DNA from: PGYU01 sp964637845
GTDB lineage: Bacteria > Bacteroidota > Ignavibacteria > Kapaibacteriales > UBA2268
Assembly: GCA_964637845.1 (NCBI GenBank)
Contig: CAZWXI010000025.1
Coordinates: 1-30,434 of the forward strand
Length of the DNA: 30,434 bases
Reading direction: 5' to 3'
The stretch's first letter is position 1, and each line of letters begins with the position of its first letter. Positions 1-6,744 of this stretch are shown here, piece by piece. A model generated the notes under the pieces. The model saw only the letters and a list, made by a program, of their open reading frames with translations, did no database searches and was not told the DNA's origin. Made by a program: the position numbers and the translations under genes.

Positions 1-1
1 T

Positions 2-46
2 GCCGGAAACTACAGCTCAGTTGTTCGACTCAATATTGTAAAATAA
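2..46 (+). CDS. C-terminal tail of a T9SS-sorted protein (partial, clipped by window start)
   Basis: The frame beginning at base 2 reads AGNYSSVVRLNIVK and then TAA. A G-x-Y-x(n)-hydrophobic-K ending of this type resembles the last strand of the type IX secretion C-terminal sorting domain (compare SGMYFYVIDNK in the next gene and SGVYFLRVKMG at 10712-12100). Only 14 residues are visible, so this rests on pattern similarity and on the terminator that follows. The rest of the gene lies outside the window. Confidence 0.45.
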   Translation, partial: AGNYSSVVRLNIVK

Positions 47-68
47 ATAGTCTCTAAATATATAATAT

Positions 69-104
69 GGGCAACCGGATTTTCCTGTTGCCCTTTTATT
101 TTTA
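69..104 (+). terminator. Rho-independent terminator
   Basis: GGGCAAC (69-75) pairs with GTTGCCC (87-93). The inner GGA (77-79) can pair with TCC (83-85) across one mismatch. The stem is followed by CCCTTTTATTTTT. It lies 22 nt after the stop of the clipped gene and only about 17 nt before the next start codon. A TATAAT at 61-66 could be the -10 box of a promoter whose transcript starts inside the hairpin, but no good -35 box is visible. Confidence 0.75.
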
Positions 105-120
105 AATCTTCGGGTCCATC

Positions 121-873
121 ATGAAAAATTTTATTATACTATTGCTATTTTGTTGCTATAGCATGCAATCTTACTCACAGCTTGATTTCAGGCTGAATTT
201 GAATATAACAAATGAGCGGGGAACTAAGCCGGCATGGAACTACGGATTTGGAGTTTCCCATCGAGCCACCGATGGAGTAGATGCCCAATTAGGCGAGCTT
301 GAGATGCCTCCGGCACCGCCTCAGGGTTTATATGTGTATTTTGAATATGTTATTCAGTATGATACCTACAAAGATATTGTTTATACAAATATTGATATAA
401 AAGGACTCCCCGTCGAAGATAAATTCGAAATTCGTCATAAACTTAATATCAAATGGGGCGCTTCGCGAGAAATCCACATAAGCTGGAATAACTTAAACAT
501 CCCTGAAAATGTAGATTCCTTATTCATTATGGACGCATTGAACGGCATATTTATAAAAACTGACATGAAAAAAAAAGATTCCATATTGATTCGAAATGAT
601 GCTTTTACGGTGCTTTATATTCACGGGTACTATTCTAAGACTCCTGCAAGTATTGACGAGGAGATTGGAGCAACGGTCTTACCATTTCCCAATCCGGTGG
701 CGGATGTTTTAAGATTCAATTTAAACGAGTTTCGCAATATTAATGTGTTCAGTTCAGCGGGAATTTCAGTTGGACAATACTCCGAAAATAATATTTCCGT
801 CAAACATTTACCATCAGGGATGTACTTTTACGTCATTGACAACAAGCATTTCGGTAAATTTTTAAAAAAATAA
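121..873 (+). CDS. Secreted protein with T9SS C-terminal sorting domain
   Basis: This 250-aa protein has no function I recognise. An N-terminal hydrophobic stretch (residues 4-16, FIILLLFCCYSMQ) ending near SYSQ looks like a signal peptide. The middle (25-185) has no motif I can name. The C-terminus from about residue 187 has the T9SS type A layout: a PFPNPVADVLRFNL start, a central INVFSSAG strand, LPSGMYFYVID, and a basic end (KFLKK). The protein should therefore cross the outer membrane through the type IX system and be anchored or released. No Shine-Dalgarno precedes the ATG, which is common in this group. The downstream glycosyltransferase starts 1 nt after the stop, so the two are probably co-transcribed. 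Confidence 0.8.
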   Translation: MKNFIILLLFCCYSMQSYSQLDFRLNLNITNERGTKPAWNYGFGVSHRATDGVDAQLGELEMPPAPPQGLYVYFEYVIQYDTYKDIVYTNIDIKGLPVEDKFEIRHKLNIKWGASREIHISWNNLNIPENVDSLFIMDALNGIFIKTDMKKKDSILIRNDAFTVLYIHGYYSKTPASIDEEIGATVLPFPNPVADVLRFNLNEFRNINVFSSAGISVGQYSENNISVKHLPSGMYFYVIDNKHFGKFLKK

Positions 874-874
874 A

Positions 875-1942
875 ATGGATGAAATTAAAAATATAGACGA
901 TAATTTACAAGAAAAAAAATTAAGTCATGAAGATAATCAGATAGCCCTCCTTAGTAAAAAGAAGAAACCTTTTCCAAGTGATAATCCTAAGGATAAGGAG
1001 AAGGAAACCATGATATCGGTTGTAATTCCACTGCTGAACGAAGAGGAATCTATATCCGCCTTGTCGGTTGAATTGGAATCCGAATTACGCCGACTTGCCG
1101 GAAGCAAATGGGAGGTTTGGTTCATTGATGATGGCTCTACCGATAATTCTTACGAGAGAATTAAAGAGATTCACAGACGCAACCATCGCTTCAAAGCTGT
1201 CAGATTTAGAAGAAATTACGGAAAGTCTGCCGCTCTTGCTGTCGGATTCCGCTTAGCAAGGGGTAAATATGTTGCTACCATGGATGCTGACCTTCAGGAC
1301 GACCCGAAGGAACTTGAAAATTTACTCCGAAAAATCAAAGAGGGCTACGACCTTGTTTCCGGATGGAAAAAGAAGCGATATGACCCGATTTCCAAGACAA
1401 TCCCGTCGAAAATTTTCAATTTTGTAACTTCGCTCGCCAGTGGCGTAAAACTACACGATTTTAATTGCGGATTGAAAATGTATCGCAGAGAAGTCGTCAA
1501 AACAGTTAAAGTTTACGGAGAGATGCATCGCTACATCCCTGCACTTGCATATTGGGAAGGTTTTAAAGTTACCGAACTTTCCGTGAGTCACCATCCACGG
1601 CGTTACGGTAAGACAAAGTTCGGACCGTCCCGCTTTGTCAACGGATTTCTTGATTTGCTGACAGTGCTTCTGACGACACGGTACATTAAGAGACCTCTTC
1701 ATTTCTTTGGTGCTACGGGTTCATTTATTGCTCTTGTAGGACTGTTCGTCAATCTCTATTTGACCATTGAGTGGGTACTTGGAAAGACATATTTAAGTAA
1801 CCGCCCATTGGCGTTGTTTGGTATAGGCATGATAATTGTCGGTGTGCAATTTATATCTACGGGGCTAATTGCCGAGCTTATTACAAAAAATATGAATGAA
1901 ACTCAAGTCATTAACTATAGTATTAAAGAAAAAATATACTAA
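875..1942 (+). CDS. Family 2 glycosyltransferase, polyprenyl-phosphate sugar transferase type with two C-terminal TM helices
   Basis: The 355-aa protein resembles the DPM1/GtrB branch of GT2, which loads a sugar from a nucleotide donor onto a polyprenyl phosphate. The GT-A domain begins near residue 47 (ISVVIPLLNEEESI), followed by WFIDDGSTDNS (82-92) and the metal/donor motif MDADLQDDP (136-144). A GLKMYRREV stretch and a basic HHPRRYGKTKFG segment follow. Two membrane helices (about 273-297 and 310-332) anchor it in the inner membrane. The first 45 residues are lysine/acid-rich and not part of the fold. An internal ATG at 1010 is preceded by AAGGAG at 995-1000 with a 9-nt gap, so a 310-aa form starting at residue 46 is a real alternative. 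The 1-nt spacing to the upstream gene suggests translational coupling for the longer form. Confidence 0.88.
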   Translation: MDEIKNIDDNLQEKKLSHEDNQIALLSKKKKPFPSDNPKDKEKETMISVVIPLLNEEESISALSVELESELRRLAGSKWEVWFIDDGSTDNSYERIKEIHRRNHRFKAVRFRRNYGKSAALAVGFRLARGKYVATMDADLQDDPKELENLLRKIKEGYDLVSGWKKKRYDPISKTIPSKIFNFVTSLASGVKLHDFNCGLKMYRREVVKTVKVYGEMHRYIPALAYWEGFKVTELSVSHHPRRYGKTKFGPSRFVNGFLDLLTVLLTTRYIKRPLHFFGATGSFIALVGLFVNLYLTIEWVLGKTYLSNRPLALFGIGMIIVGVQFISTGLIAELITKNMNETQVINYSIKEKIY

Positions 1943-2004
1943 GATGTAACAAAGAGCAGTTTTCTTTGTCTATACAACAATAATATTTGGCTAATAAGGA
2001 TAAA

Positions 2005-2751
2005 ATGATGATAAAAAATTTAGCTTTTTGCTTTGTAATATTCGTAATGCTCACATCGGCGACGGAGGCACAATTTATCAATAAATTCAAAGTAGCAACG
2101 GGACTGACAACCACCTCTATACTGGGTAATAATCCCGCCAAGTTGCCTATGGTTCCAATGACTGACGAGGAGGATGCAGTAACGGGCGGAGCACTCAAAC
2201 ATGCTCAACCCGGTGTTGAGCTACGGTTCACATTTCCGGTAGATATGAGCGAGACGATGAGCATTCCTTTGAGTTTGGACTATACGTTTTTTACAGGCAG
2301 AGAACGCATCAATACAAGTCAGTTTATCGTTGATATTTGGACTCACTCGCTAAATATCTTTAGTATCAACACAGGTTTGCACTACGTTTTTTATAAAATG
2401 GACTTTGCCAATGCCAAAATGTACGGAGGTATGGAGGCACGTTTGTCGTTCATTCACAATATTGATACACGTGCCGAAAGAGATTATTTGGAGGACTTAC
2501 TACCCGATGAAACTTGGATTGTACCAGCTAAAGAAAGTACCACTCGCTTTGGAGGTAATTTAAGATTAGGAGTCGAGGGGAAACTTCACAAAAATTTATA
2601 TGTCAACACAGGTGCTGTACTTAGCGTGGTTAATCTTATCGGCAAAGATGATGCACGAGGTGAATTACTCACTCCTATCAAGTTTCTAGAGGTTCAGGAA
2701 TCAACCCTGTCAAGTTTTCATATATTTATACTGCTACAATTAATTCTTTGA
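2005..2751 (+). CDS. Putative outer-membrane/exported beta-rich protein, function unknown
   Basis: From the ATG at 2005 the protein is 248 aa. A TTG at 1987 would add six polar residues ahead of the signal peptide and is less likely. AAGGA lies just before the chosen start. Residues 1-24 form a signal peptide with a plausible cut at ATEA-Q. The remainder alternates short hydrophobic and polar stretches (GVELRFTFPVDM, LGVEGKLHKNLYVNTGAVLSVV), as expected of an outer-membrane barrel. It lacks the usual final aromatic strand residue and ends in ILLQLIL. The stop overlaps the next ATG by one base (TGATG). No family is recognised; placement between two glycosyltransferases suggests an envelope role. 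Confidence 0.6.
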   Translation: MMIKNLAFCFVIFVMLTSATEAQFINKFKVATGLTTTSILGNNPAKLPMVPMTDEEDAVTGGALKHAQPGVELRFTFPVDMSETMSIPLSLDYTFFTGRERINTSQFIVDIWTHSLNIFSINTGLHYVFYKMDFANAKMYGGMEARLSFIHNIDTRAERDYLEDLLPDETWIVPAKESTTRFGGNLRLGVEGKLHKNLYVNTGAVLSVVNLIGKDDARGELLTPIKFLEVQESTLSSFHIFILLQLIL

Positions 2752-3827
2752 TGAAAATCGAATCTTATAAAAGTAATTGCAGACATTTTTTGGGATACAT
2801 CCCGTGCAAGCCGCATAAAAAATTTGGTGTGCACTGCCACAATTGCGAGCATTACAGCCAAACAGCAGGCAATATCTTAATCATTAAACTTGGGGCGATT
2901 GGCGATGTAATCCGTACAACCCCACTGCTGCATAAAATATGGACTGAATACCCAAATCACAGAATATGGTGGCTTACCTACAGCCCCGATATTGTTCCCG
3001 ATGCAGTTGACCGCGTGTTAGATTTTACTGCGGAGTCAGTAGAAATTCTAAAGGCGATAAATTTTGATTTACTGATAAATCTTGACAAGGATTTGCAAGC
3101 GTGTGCTTTAGCCTCATCAATTCACTCTAATCATAAATATGGATTTACCATTCGAAATGGGGTACCGGCACCTACAAATAAACTTGCCGAGCATAAATTT
3201 CTCACAGGCTTGTTTGATGACGTAAGCAAAGCAAATACAAAGTCCTATTTAGATGAGATTTTCGAAATTTGTGGATGGGAATTCAAGGGAGAAGAGTATA
3301 TTCTCGATTGCGACAGAAACATAAATTGGGAACTTTTCAACGACGGGAAACCGGTTGTGGGTTTAAACACTGGGTGTGGTGCAAGATGGATTTCGCGGCT
3401 ATGGGCTGATGAAAAATGGGAAGCCTTGATTGAAAAATTGCAGAATGCAGGGGTCTTTCCTCTGCTCTTGGGAGGCGAGCAAGAGCATGAGAAAAATGAA
3501 GTGTTTGCCCGAAATACAAATTGTGCATATTTCGGGCATTTTTCACTAAAGAACTTTATTTCTCTTACAAATACTTGTGATACAATCGTTTCGGCAGTCA
3601 CTATGGGAATGCATATTGCCATAGGATTGAAGAAAAATTTAATACTAATGAATAATATTTTCAATCCTGCTGAATTTGAACTCTACGGCAGAGGCGAAAT
3701 CGTAATGCCGTCTAAACCATGCCAGTGCTACTTTAGCCCTACATGCAAAAATACTGAATATTTTTGTATGGATTATTTATCGGTCGATGCCGTTTTTCAG
3801 GCAGTTATGAGAACATTAGATAAATAA
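2751..3827 (+). CDS. Family 9 glycosyltransferase (heptosyltransferase-like) with cysteine-rich ends
   Basis: The 358-aa protein has the GT9/ADP-heptose transferase signatures: NILIIKLGAIGDVIRTTPLL (41-60) for the first Rossmann half, then VVGLNTGCGARWISRLWADE with its conserved W-x(n)-W around the substrate site, and the donor-site segment VSAVTMGMHIAIGL. Such enzymes add heptose or related sugars to LPS core or glycans on the cytoplasmic face. Unusual here are four cysteines at the N-terminus (C10, C19, C29, C32) and four near the C-terminus (C324, C326, C332, C339), enough for a metal site or disulfide pairing. The ATG overlaps the previous stop by one base, indicating coupling. The sugar added cannot be deduced. 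Confidence 0.88.
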   Translation: MKIESYKSNCRHFLGYIPCKPHKKFGVHCHNCEHYSQTAGNILIIKLGAIGDVIRTTPLLHKIWTEYPNHRIWWLTYSPDIVPDAVDRVLDFTAESVEILKAINFDLLINLDKDLQACALASSIHSNHKYGFTIRNGVPAPTNKLAEHKFLTGLFDDVSKANTKSYLDEIFEICGWEFKGEEYILDCDRNINWELFNDGKPVVGLNTGCGARWISRLWADEKWEALIEKLQNAGVFPLLLGGEQEHEKNEVFARNTNCAYFGHFSLKNFISLTNTCDTIVSAVTMGMHIAIGLKKNLILMNNIFNPAEFELYGRGEIVMPSKPCQCYFSPTCKNTEYFCMDYLSVDAVFQAVMRTLDK

Positions 3828-3848
3828 GTGTAATTTATTGGTTTAGCC

Positions 3849-5267
3849 ATGCCCTCAAAGAAAAAAGAGCAAATTATTAATAATCTATCAATTGACACCA
3901 TAGGAGCCGAAGGCCTATCAATCGGGCGTTCCAACGCTATCGTTTGCTTTGTCAAAGGTGCAGTCCCCGGCGATGTTATTGATGCGAGAGTTAAGCGTAA
4001 AAAGAAAAAGTATTATGAATGTGGTATTGCAAACATAAATAAATACTCTCAAGACAGAGTAGAGCCGCTTTGTAAGCATTTTGGGGTGTGCGGCGGATGT
4101 TCGTGGCAGAATTTAGATTATAAAAAACAGCTATTTTGGAAAAGAAAAATTATTGAAGATAATTTCCAAAGAATCGGGAAAGTTGAAATTGGCGAAATTA
4201 AGCAATACTTAACTTCGGATGAAAGATATAATTATCGAAATAAGATGGAATTTTCGTATTCAGCAAACAGATGGCTGACCAAAGAGGAAATTGCATCCAA
4301 AACAATTTTCTCAGATAAGAACTATGCTCTTGGGCTACATTTACCTAGTAGATTTGACAAAGTGCTGAATATTGAAGAATGCCACCTCCAACAAAGTGAT
4401 GCTGATATTATCTTAAATGAAGTACGTAAATGGGGATATGACAATGCTTTAGACGCATATCACGTAACAAAGCGTACGGGATATCTTCGGCATTTGACCA
4501 TCAGATATTCCTTATATCAAAAAGCATTTATGATTATTCTGACAACTAATGAATCTGAGTATAGAAAATCAGACTTAGTAAGAGATTTATTTGAAAAATT
4601 AAAAAATTTAGTGCCAAATATTATTTCGTTTATTCATGCAATTAATACTTCTCGAAATGCCGTTATGGTCGATAATTATAGAATTATTGACGGCGCGGAT
4701 CACTTAATTGAAGAAATATTAGGCATAAAATATCGTATTTCGCCATTTTCGTTTTTTCAGACGAATTCATTCATGCTGAATAAGTTTATAAAAACTATTG
4801 TTGAGTGTGCTGAAATTACTAGCGATGAAATAGTTTGGGATTTATATTGCGGTACAGGGTCGATAACTTTACCCGCATCAAAATATGCTAAGCAGATATA
4901 CGGTATAGAGTTGTCCGAACAAAGCATCGAAGACGCAAAATCTAATGCCGAGTATAATAATTTGGAAAATTGTACATTTATCGCAAAAGACTTGCATGCA
5001 AAGGACTCAGGAGCTATATTCAATGAACTACCCAAGCCCGATATAATTATTGTTGACCCACCTCGTGCCGGAATTCAACAAAATGTGATTGATACGATAC
5101 TTCAGTCCAATGCGAGAAAAGTTGTCTATGTCAGTTGTAATCCTTCGACTCAGGCACGAGATTGTTCACTGCTAAAGGCAAAATACCACATTAGAAGTAT
5201 TACCCCCGTTGATATGTTCCCGCATACATATCATATTGAATCAATTGCACTTATGGAAAAGCGATGA
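3849..5267 (+). CDS. rlmD: 23S rRNA (uracil-5-)-methyltransferase, RlmD/RumA family
   Basis: The 472-aa protein makes 5-methyluridine in RNA with S-adenosylmethionine; RlmD acts on U1939 of 23S rRNA (E. coli numbering). The N-terminal TRAM-like OB domain covers about 12-65. Four iron-sulfur cysteines are in the RumA arrangement: C75, C81, C84 (LCKHFGVCGGCSW) and C178 (IEECHLQ). The C-terminal methyltransferase contains the SAM loop WDLYCGTGSITL, the IVDPPRAG motif, the catalytic nucleophile in YVSCNPSTQARD, and the family-typical ending MFPHTYHIESIALM. The cluster argues against TrmA. RlmCD-type dual specificity remains possible. The stop overlaps the next start by 4 nt. Confidence 0.9.
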   Translation: MPSKKKEQIINNLSIDTIGAEGLSIGRSNAIVCFVKGAVPGDVIDARVKRKKKKYYECGIANINKYSQDRVEPLCKHFGVCGGCSWQNLDYKKQLFWKRKIIEDNFQRIGKVEIGEIKQYLTSDERYNYRNKMEFSYSANRWLTKEEIASKTIFSDKNYALGLHLPSRFDKVLNIEECHLQQSDADIILNEVRKWGYDNALDAYHVTKRTGYLRHLTIRYSLYQKAFMIILTTNESEYRKSDLVRDLFEKLKNLVPNIISFIHAINTSRNAVMVDNYRIIDGADHLIEEILGIKYRISPFSFFQTNSFMLNKFIKTIVECAEITSDEIVWDLYCGTGSITLPASKYAKQIYGIELSEQSIEDAKSNAEYNNLENCTFIAKDLHAKDSGAIFNELPKPDIIIVDPPRAGIQQNVIDTILQSNARKVVYVSCNPSTQARDCSLLKAKYHIRSITPVDMFPHTYHIESIALMEKR

Positions 5268-5926
5268 AAGATATCAAATTTAATATATCAGAAATATTTT
5301 ATTCAATTCAGGGCGAGGGAACACGTTCTGGAATGCCTTGTGTGTTTGTTCGATTACAAGGCTGCAGATTGCGATGCAGTTGGTGCGATACGCCGTATGC
5401 TCTTGAAATAAAACATATTGAGAAAATTATGACTCCCGATGAAATTTTTGAGAAAATATATTCATATAACTGTAAATTTGTCGAATTTACCGGGGGCGAG
5501 CCCTTCGAACAATCCGAAATACATAGGATAATGAAAAAATTATGCGATGAAGATTTTACCGTTGCAGTTGAGACGTCGGGTTATATTGATGTAAGTGATA
5601 TTGATAAACGCATAATAAAAATATTAGACATTAAATGCCCCGACTCGGGCATGTCAAAAAAAAATAATTTTAATAATTTAATAAATATCAATCCCATCGA
5701 TGAAGTTAAATTTGTAATTGCTTCGAGAACAGATTTTGATTATGCCGTAAGTATCATAAATAAATATCTTTTAACCGAAAGAACTGCTTCTGTGATTTTA
5801 TCGCCTGTATTCGGGAAAATGGAAAATATAAATCTAGCCGAGTGGATACTTGAGTCGGGATTGAACCTTCGTATGCAATTACAAATGCACAAATACATAT
5901 GGGAGCCCCATAGAAGGGGAGTTTAA
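5264..5926 (+). CDS. queE: 7-carboxy-7-deazaguanine synthase (radical SAM)
   Basis: The 220-aa protein matches QueE, which converts 6-carboxytetrahydropterin to 7-carboxy-7-deazaguanine in queuosine/7-deazaguanine synthesis. It begins with the family start FYSIQGEGTRSGMPCVFVRL. The radical-SAM cluster cysteines are C34, C38 and C41 (GCRLRCSWCDT, the CxxxCxxC spacing). FVEFTGGEP follows as the SAM-binding glycine motif. The end LQMHKYIWEPHRRGV is characteristic. The ATGA overlap with rlmD shows coupling of two RNA-modification genes. No QueC, QueD or QueF lies nearby. The stop codon overlaps that of the convergent gene on the other strand. Confidence 0.95.
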   Translation: MKDIKFNISEIFYSIQGEGTRSGMPCVFVRLQGCRLRCSWCDTPYALEIKHIEKIMTPDEIFEKIYSYNCKFVEFTGGEPFEQSEIHRIMKKLCDEDFTVAVETSGYIDVSDIDKRIIKILDIKCPDSGMSKKNNFNNLININPIDEVKFVIASRTDFDYAVSIINKYLLTERTASVILSPVFGKMENINLAEWILESGLNLRMQLQMHKYIWEPHRRGV

Positions 5927-6624
5927 TCGGCGTGAATTTTCCGGATCCGAATTATTTCGTTGAGCATTCTCATGGAATCAGTTATCGGATTTACTTTGCT
6001 TCTCTCATCATTGTGCCATTCTACGGGCAACTCTTTGATTTTAAAATCTAATTTAGTAGCTAAATATAAAATTTCGACATCAAAACCGAAACCATCAATT
6101 TTAGTTAGCGGGAAAATTGCTTCAGCGGATATAGCCGAAAAGCATTTAAATCCACATTGAGTATCATTAATGCCTTTCAAAACAAGCATTTGTACGATTT
6201 TATTAAACGTCTTACCCATAAATTCGCGATAAAAAGGCTGGCGCTTGCGAATTAACTTACTTTCGATAGCGCGGCTACCGATACAAACATCATAGCCGTT
6301 TTGTAACTCATCCAAAAGGCGTCCGGTCTCCTTTACTGGAGTAGATAAATCTGCATCTGAGAATAGTCTAAATTCACCGTGAGATCCGAGCATTCCGCGC
6401 CTTACGGCAGCACCTTTTCCCATATTTTGTCCTTGACGGATTAGAATGACTTCTGAGTAACTTTTCACAATTTCTGCGGTATTGTCTGACGAACCGTCGT
6501 CCACGACAATTATTTCATTCGTATAGTTCTGCCGGGAAAAGTATTCCAATACTATATCAAGCGTTTTACTGATGCGAAATTCTTCGTTGTAAGCCGGTAT
6601 GATAAAACTCAGGTAAACGCTCAT
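5923..6624 (-). CDS. Family 2 glycosyltransferase, ALG5/dolichyl-phosphate glucosyltransferase-like
   Basis: The 233-aa protein is a compact GT-A fold without membrane helices. Visible motifs are LSFIIPAYNEEFRI at the start, VVDDGSSDNTAEIV, GKGAAVRRGM, the DxD-type FSDADLSTP, and DTQCGFKCFS, an arrangement seen in ALG5-like enzymes that load glucose (or a related sugar) on a polyprenyl phosphate. It lies just downstream of the DUF2723 gene, whose family uses lipid-linked sugar donors, so a donor/transferase pairing is an attractive inference. It has its own promoter candidate (6651-6683), and a terminator separates it from the DUF2723 gene. It converges on queE with a 4-nt overlap (TTAA). Confidence 0.88.
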   Translation of the reverse strand: MSVYLSFIIPAYNEEFRISKTLDIVLEYFSRQNYTNEIIVVDDGSSDNTAEIVKSYSEVILIRQGQNMGKGAAVRRGMLGSHGEFRLFSDADLSTPVKETGRLLDELQNGYDVCIGSRAIESKLIRKRQPFYREFMGKTFNKIVQMLVLKGINDTQCGFKCFSAISAEAIFPLTKIDGFGFDVEILYLATKLDFKIKELPVEWHNDERSKVNPITDSMRMLNEIIRIRKIHAD

Positions 6625-6650
6625 AATTAATAAATTTATTAAACAATCTA

Positions 6651-6683
6651 CAAAAATAACAAATTAAATTCATCAATTACAAA
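6651..6683 (-). promoter_or_regulatory. Bacteroidota-type promoter candidate for the GT2 gene
   Basis: On the minus strand TTTG (6683-6680), 21 nt of spacer, then TATTTTTG (6658-6651), matching the -33 TTTG / -7 TAnnTTTG pattern known for the Bacteroides primary sigma factor. The -7 box is 26 nt before the ATG at 6624. The TTTG is supplied by the T-tract of the terminator of the upstream gene. The motif is short, so chance matches are possible. Confidence 0.5.
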
Positions 6684-6716
6684 AAAATTACGGCTGTCGC
6701 AAAAGCAAACAACCGT
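6681..6716 (-). terminator. Rho-independent terminator of the DUF2723 gene
   Basis: On the minus strand ACGGTTGT (6716-6709) pairs with ACAGCCGT (6697-6690), eight pairs with one G-U, around an 11-nt loop. It is followed by AATTTTTTT. The hairpin begins 28 nt after the DUF2723 stop codon. Its U-tract runs directly into the -33 element of the next promoter. Confidence 0.75.
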
Positions 6717-6744
6717 ATTACAAGTCTCTTCACTAATTAAAAAA

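Noticed and set aside
1949..1969. Hairpin ACAAAGA/TCTTTGT between the GT2 gene and the outer-membrane protein gene
   Set aside because: Seven AT-rich pairs and no U-tract; too weak to call a terminator in a run of co-directional genes.
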